Below are positions 59,845-64,000 of a stretch of DNA of 64,000 nt, in pieces; the stretch's first letter is position 1; each line of letters opens with the position of its first letter. The DNA is from Bacteroidota bacterium. Its GTDB lineage: Bacteria; Bacteroidota; Bacteroidia; Bacteroidales; VadinHA17. The stretch covers positions 24,259 to 88,258 of the forward strand of contig JADFDS010000008.1 in NCBI GenBank assembly GCA_018262715.1, in the 5' to 3' direction. Made by a program: the position numbers and the translations under genes. The notes under the pieces were generated by a model. That model was given only the letters and a program-made list of their open reading frames with translations, was not told the origin of the DNA and did not search any database.

Positions 59845-59925
59845 CTACAATGCTTGATGCCCTACGGGCAAAATCGCACATTGCACATCGCAAATCTACA
59901 ATGCTTGAACTCCTACGGGAATCGA
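59845..59925 (+). repeat. Two dispersed hairpin elements between wza and wzc
   Basis: TACAATGC, TTGA, TGCCCTACGGGCAAAATCGC with CACATCGCAAATC tail, then TACAATGC, TTGAAC, TCCTACGGGA. They occupy nearly the whole 127-bp gap. The stems (GCCC/GGGC and TCC/GGA) differ from those at other sites but keep the CTACGG core. Confidence 0.85.
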
Positions 59926-59944
59926 TAATCAAAACCTGAATGTG

Positions 59945-62374
59945 ATGGCAAACGACGAGCAGAGTTATTTCATGCCTGAGAGCGAAGGGATCGACTTCCG
60001 CAGGTATTTTTCGCTCTTCATCAGCAACTGGTACTGGTTTGCCGCAGCCCTCTTCCTGGCCCTGGCCATCGCTTACGGCGTCAACCGCTGGGGCGAGGAG
60101 CTGTACACCGTCCAGAGCACCATGCTTATCAGCGATGAGGAGTACGGCGGCGGCTTCGCCGAAATGGACAAGGTCATCCCCGGCGGCGACATCTTCCGCC
60201 CGCGCCAGAACCTCAAAAACGAGATAGGCATCCTCAAATCGTTCGACCTCAACCATAAGGTGATGTACAGGCTCACCGATTTTCACGTGGTCTACACCGC
60301 CGTCGGCCGGAGGGGCATAGCCGAGAGCCGGATGTACCGCAACTCACCCTTCGTGGTAAAGCTTGACACCGCCACCGTCCGGTTCCAGCCGGGCAAGAGA
60401 GTGGACATAAAAATCCTCTCACCTGAGAAATTCCTCATGACCATTGAGGCAGACGACTACGAGGCAGAACACAGCTTCGGAGAAAAATTCGACCGGTTTG
60501 GCTTCGACTTCACCATCGTGCCGCGCAGCAGCGAACTATCGCCCTTTGAGCCTGACGGCTCGAACAGGTACTGGTTCTATGTTGCCACCCCGGCAGCACT
60601 GGCAAACAGGTACCGCTCGCGGCTTTCAGTGGAGCCGATAGAGGAGGAAGCCACCCTTGTGACACTCACCATCAGCGGCCTGGTGCCTGAGCAGGAGGCT
60701 GATTACCTGAACACCCTGATGGATGAATACAGGAAACTTGGGCTTGACTGGAAGAACGAGGCCGCGGAGAACACAATCAGGTTCATCGACAGCCAGCTTG
60801 GGTTTATCTCCGACTCGCTTCGCAGCGCCGAGGATGACATGGAAAACTTCCGCCTCAATAACCGCTTCGTGGACCTCACCACCGAAGGGAACCTCGTGCT
60901 GCAGCGCCTCGAACGGTTCGAGAACGAAAAAAACACCCTCAACCTCCAGGCGCAATACTACGAGTACCTGAAGGAGTACCTCGTCTCGCGCAACGAGAGC
61001 GGACTGATTGTCTCGCCAAGCATCATGGGCGTCACTGATCCGATGCTCATACGACTGGTAGAGGAGCTCTCCAACCTCCAGCTGCAGCAGAAACAACTTG
61101 GGTTCATGGTGAAGGACGACCTGCCGGCGGCTAACCTCATTACCGGCAATGTCGACCGGGCCAGGGCTGCGCTCCTCGAGAACGTGAACAACAGCATCAA
61201 CCAGCTGAAGATATCTGCCGGCGACGTCCAGGCGCGCATAGCTGATGTCGAGCGACAGCTGGGACGGCTTCCCGGTACGGAGAGAAGGCTGATACAGATT
61301 CAGCGCGACTTCGATCTGAACAACACAGTATATAATTTCCTCCTTGAAAAGAAGGCTGAGGCGGGCATTGCAAGGGCATCGAGGGTTTCTGACAGCAGGG
61401 AGATAGACCGGGCCGAGGCGTACAATGCCGTTCGCGTCAAGCCGCGTGCAAGACAGAATTACATGATGGCGCTGATCCTCGGGCTGCTGCTGCCGGCGCT
61501 GGCCATAGTGCTGATCGACCTGCTGAATAACAAGGTGATTGACAAAAAGGATGTTGAAAAGGCCACGAAGGCGCCGATACTCGGGTTTATCAGCCATAAC
61601 AGCTACGGCTCCGAGATGCCAGTGGCGGAGAAGCCAGGCAGCACGCTTGCCGAGAGTTTCCGCAGCATACGCACTTCGCTGAAGTACTTCATCCCCGACG
61701 ATCAGCCGGCAGTGATTGCCATCACCTCGACCATCAGCGGTGAGGGGAAGACCTTCGTGGCGGTGAACCTGGCGTGCATCATGTCTATGCTCGGCAGGAA
61801 GACTCTGCTGGTGGGCCTCGATCTGCGTAAGCCGCGAATACACAGAATCCTCGGGCTGCACAACAACGAGGGGATGAGCACCCTTCTCAGCGGCAACAGC
61901 AAGTTTGACGAGATCATCCAGAAGACATCCATCGAGAACCTCTGGTTTGCCAGTGCCGGTCCCGTTCCGCCCAATCCTGCCGAGCTCATAGAGCGAAGGA
62001 GCATGACCGAATTCCTCGAGAAAGCGAAGAAGCAGTTTGATTACATCATCATTGACACACCTCCTGCTGCCGTTGTCACCGATGCGCTGGTGCTTGCCGG
62101 CCGTGCCGACATGACCCTTTTTGTTGTGCGGCAGCGCTACACCGAGAAGAGCACTCTTCATCTCATCGACGAGATCTACATGAACAAGGAGATCAAGAAT
62201 CCCGGCGTCATTGTGAATGATATCTCGATGTCAGGTTATTACGGTTACGGTCTCCGTTACGGATACACCATGGGATATTCCTACGGCTATAATTACGGTT
62301 ACAAGTATTACGGTCACACCCCGTACGGCAGAGGCGCCCGCAACAACGCCGGCTCCTACTACAAGGAAGACTAG
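59945..62374 (+). CDS. Polysaccharide biosynthesis tyrosine autokinase (Wzc-like)
   Basis: About 810 residues (GTG 59942 or ATG 59945). Wzz-type N-terminus with a membrane helix near 30-50, long coiled coil (260-480), second helix near 508-528, then the BY-kinase domain: Walker A STISGEGKTF near 600, Walker A' VGLDLRKPR, Walker B IIDTPPAA near 703. The C-terminus is a Tyr-rich tail of about 17 Tyr in 45 residues (YGYGLRYGYTMGYSYGYNYG), the autophosphorylation cluster. It controls chain length and export together with the Wza-like lipoprotein. Confidence 0.95.
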   Translation: MANDEQSYFMPESEGIDFRRYFSLFISNWYWFAAALFLALAIAYGVNRWGEELYTVQSTMLISDEEYGGGFAEMDKVIPGGDIFRPRQNLKNEIGILKSFDLNHKVMYRLTDFHVVYTAVGRRGIAESRMYRNSPFVVKLDTATVRFQPGKRVDIKILSPEKFLMTIEADDYEAEHSFGEKFDRFGFDFTIVPRSSELSPFEPDGSNRYWFYVATPAALANRYRSRLSVEPIEEEATLVTLTISGLVPEQEADYLNTLMDEYRKLGLDWKNEAAENTIRFIDSQLGFISDSLRSAEDDMENFRLNNRFVDLTTEGNLVLQRLERFENEKNTLNLQAQYYEYLKEYLVSRNESGLIVSPSIMGVTDPMLIRLVEELSNLQLQQKQLGFMVKDDLPAANLITGNVDRARAALLENVNNSINQLKISAGDVQARIADVERQLGRLPGTERRLIQIQRDFDLNNTVYNFLLEKKAEAGIARASRVSDSREIDRAEAYNAVRVKPRARQNYMMALILGLLLPALAIVLIDLLNNKVIDKKDVEKATKAPILGFISHNSYGSEMPVAEKPGSTLAESFRSIRTSLKYFIPDDQPAVIAITSTISGEGKTFVAVNLACIMSMLGRKTLLVGLDLRKPRIHRILGLHNNEGMSTLLSGNSKFDEIIQKTSIENLWFASAGPVPPNPAELIERRSMTEFLEKAKKQFDYIIIDTPPAAVVTDALVLAGRADMTLFVVRQRYTEKSTLHLIDEIYMNKEIKNPGVIVNDISMSGYYGYGLRYGYTMGYSYGYNYGYKYYGHTPYGRGARNNAGSYYKED

Positions 62375-62384
62375 ACCCTGACAA

Positions 62385-63440
62385 ATGAAGGGTTTCCTCA
62401 ACGCTCATTATAAGCGGAAGATTGAATCTCTTCCACAGAATCTGCAACCTGCGATTTATCAACCCCGGTCCTCGCAATTCGCAAATCACAAATCCGCCAG
62501 AGGGCGGACACAGTCGCAAATCGCTAATTCCAAATCTGCCCGTCGCCTGGCAATACTGGTAGACAGGAGAAACTGGGCTTACCATGAAAAAGCTCTCGAA
62601 AAGGCACAATACATCGGCGACGAATGGCAGACTGAAATCTTCTTCCTGGAGGACAACCCGAAGATTGATCCCGCTAAGTTTGATTTGCTTTACAATTTCA
62701 ACCATACCCCCTCGAAGTATGATGAGTTGTTCCACGGCCGGCTGATCAAGGGTTTGTACAGTCATTATTACCTGGGTTCATTTACCCCCTGGAGGTATAT
62801 CTACAGGATGGTGAAGCATGCTTCGGTGCTGGTTGTTGCCAACCGGAAGCAGGCTGAAGAGATCAGGCCCTTTTTCAGGAACACCGTGGTGTTGCCCGAC
62901 GGGGTGGACACACAGCAGTTTTACATGGAAAAAGAGCGTACCGGAGATGAGATTGTTGCCGGCTGGAGCGGGAATCCCGACCGCAAACTGCATGGCCGGA
63001 GGGTGAAGCGGTTCTATGAAGTGGTTGAGCCGTCCTGCAAAGCTGCCGGGGTAGAGCTGAGGGTAGGCCAAAACATGACCAGGGATGAGTTGCGCAGGAT
63101 GTACAATGACGTTGATGTGGTTCTGATAGGATCTGTTACCGAGGGAAATCCGTTGTCCCTGTTTGAGGCCGGCGCCTGTGGCCGCACCGTCATTGCCACC
63201 CGTGTGGGTGTCGTCCCCGAAATAATCGAAGACGGATATGATGGTTTTTTAATTGACTCTGATCTTTCAGACCTTCAGACCTCAGACCTATTGACCTTCA
63301 GACTGCGGTGGTGCCGGGAGCACCCCGCCGAAACCCGCCTGATGGGCCTCCGTCTCCGCGAAAAGATCCTTGCCACCCGCACACCTGAAATCACCGGCGA
63401 AGCATTCCGTGAATTGATCAGCAATTTGGTATCCGGATAA
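62385..63440 (+). CDS. Glycosyltransferase, GT4-like, with repeat-derived segments
   Basis: 351 residues. The conserved part starts at LAILVDRRNWAYHEKALEKAQ (near residue 56); GT4 features follow: VVLPDGVDTQQFYM, AGWSGNPDRKLHGRR, and SVTEGNPLSLFEAGACGRTVIATRVGVVPEII (EX7E-like). The first ~50 residues (SSQFANHKSARGR..SQIANSKSARR) come from the dispersed CGCAAATC repeat and a TCCGCC palindrome, so the real start may be later. Near residue 295 SDLSDLQTSDLLTF derives from the ACCTTCAG microrepeat. The GT fold seems otherwise intact. Confidence 0.85.
   Translation: MKGFLNAHYKRKIESLPQNLQPAIYQPRSSQFANHKSARGRTQSQIANSKSARRLAILVDRRNWAYHEKALEKAQYIGDEWQTEIFFLEDNPKIDPAKFDLLYNFNHTPSKYDELFHGRLIKGLYSHYYLGSFTPWRYIYRMVKHASVLVVANRKQAEEIRPFFRNTVVLPDGVDTQQFYMEKERTGDEIVAGWSGNPDRKLHGRRVKRFYEVVEPSCKAAGVELRVGQNMTRDELRRMYNDVDVVLIGSVTEGNPLSLFEAGACGRTVIATRVGVVPEIIEDGYDGFLIDSDLSDLQTSDLLTFRLRWCREHPAETRLMGLRLREKILATRTPEITGEAFRELISNLVSG
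62450..62545 (+). repeat. Dispersed CGCAAATC repeat and TCCGCC palindrome at the glycosyltransferase 5' end
   Basis: CGCAATTCGCAAATCACAAA, then the palindrome TCCGCCAGAGGGCGGA (62493-62508), then CGCAAATCGCTAATTCCAAATC. All lie within the predicted coding sequence. Confidence 0.75.
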
Positions 63441-63587
63441 CTAAATACTGCCGTCCCGTTCTGCCAGCCGGCGGATGCGGGAATGGTTCTCCTACTTCGT
63501 CTGAGCCCCAAACTGGTACTGCCGGCTGCTCACTGGTAACCGCCGGTTTGCACAAAACTTCTCCTTACGTAGGGTTTGCTGAGAAAA
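63441..63587. other. Junction between the polysaccharide locus and the IS element
   Basis: 147 bases without a gene. CTGCCAGCCGGCGGATGC near 63462 is a degenerate member of the TCCGCC palindromes. The IS end should lie between here and 63587, but I cannot place the terminal inverted repeat because the other end is outside the window. Confidence 0.4.
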
Positions 63588-64000
63588 TCAAGTTAAGCAA
63601 TAAAGCAACCTGATATTTCTACTCTGTTCGCTGATCCTGTAGTAAAAGAACTGAATCATATTGGCTGTATCCAATGCACCTCCTTCAGCCAGAGAGGTAA
63701 TCCATTTGAAAAAAGAGCCAAAAAAATGATTAGCCTCAAGATGTATGAGGTTCATCACAAAGAAGATACATGCGACCCAGCTCTCTGAGGTCTCTTTGAG
63801 TCTGGCTCGTATTTGATTCAGTGCGTATCCGTTCTTACCCTGTCCGAACTTGCCTTCTATACGATTTCTTTCAGCAGCTTCTTTCCTTGCTTTCCTCTTC
63901 TGAGAGTAACTCTGTTTTTCCTTTGCCGGCCTTCGACCCAATGGTGGTGCCGTAATCTTTATATCCCTTTCTTTCAACCATCTCCTGTTCTCCTGAGTGG
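63588..64000 (-). mobile_element. IS1182/IS5-type transposase, C-terminal part, continues past the right edge
   Basis: The reverse frame is open to the last base of the window. Entering from the right it reads TQENRRWLKERDIKITAPPLGRRP, then KRKARKEAAERNRIEGKFGQGKNGYALNQIRARL, the typical C-terminal end of DDE transposases of the IS1182/IS5 group (with the catalytic E of the NRIEGKFGQ box), and ends at TAA 63588. The ORF-track start at 63977 is only an internal TTG. Whether the element is intact cannot be told. It follows the glycosyltransferase and may have cut the polysaccharide operon. Confidence 0.88.

Noticed and set aside
60626-62161. 511-aa reverse ORF opposite wzc
   Set aside because: It overlaps the whole Wzc kinase, whose motifs are unmistakable. 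The reverse product has no recognisable domain and arises from codon bias.

Overview
The window looks like a chromosome segment of a Bacteroidota (Bacteroidales-like) bacterium. Upstream regions repeatedly carry the Bacteroidota -7 promoter box TAnnTTTG. The gene content also fits: UpxY-type antiterminator, Wzi and Wza/Wzc capsule genes, FISUMP and SprB-repeat lipoprotein, LytTR regulator with a propeller/Y_Y_Y sensor kinase, GH29 and GH125 enzymes, and DUF1573. No rRNA, CRISPR array or complete mobile element is visible. Everything here was read by eye from the sequence; no database search was possible.

Layout. 1-3.4 kb is AT-rich accessory DNA: a possible truncated gene end, an unknown protein, a SWIM zinc-finger protein and a decayed tyrosine-recombinase fragment, ending at the 3' side of a CAT-anticodon tRNA. 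3.6-6.1 kb holds a class II aldolase plus MtnA (methylthioribose-phosphate salvage), divergent from a TetR regulator. 6.2-23.3 kb is mostly forward: lgt (reverse), an Ig-like lipoprotein, a GH125 mannosidase, two ROK kinases, a CBM9-like protein, a PPi-type phosphofructokinase, a PIG-L deacetylase, an SIS-domain sugar isomerase/deaminase, an acyl-CoA ligase, ispD, a GNAT-like protein and two GH29 fucosidases. I read this as glycan trimming followed by amino-sugar catabolism into glycolysis. 23.5-41.5 kb is reverse: LytTR regulator plus sensor kinase, a SPOR protein, a strange tRNA-derived array, a PAS histidine kinase, pbpC with an alpha-2-macroglobulin, a lipoprotein and dnaG. 41.7-49.7 kb has DUF1573, FISUMP and outer-membrane genes, ubiX, ribE, a small AT-rich insert flanked by a duplicated ribE 5' end, and an AAA/DUF4143 ATPase. 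49.7-64 kb has ileS, a DksA/TraR protein and a capsule/exopolysaccharide locus (sugar transferase, Wzi, UpxY, Wza, Wzc, glycosyltransferase), followed by an IS transposase running off the right edge.

Two non-gene themes stand out. (1) Several dispersed short-repeat families: a modular element 'TACAATGC - hairpin with CTACGG/CTGCGG core - AAAATCGCACATCGC tail' in about ten copies with compensatory stem changes; 16-bp TCCGCC/GGCGGA palindromes; ACCTTCAG and GCCTATT microrepeats. Some of these are translated inside or at the start of genes. (2) At 28.26-28.68 kb a promoter and a terminator bracket four 79-bp-spaced copies of a tRNA 5' half, the last joined to a tRNA 3' half split by palindromes. 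This is the best candidate in the window for something undescribed.
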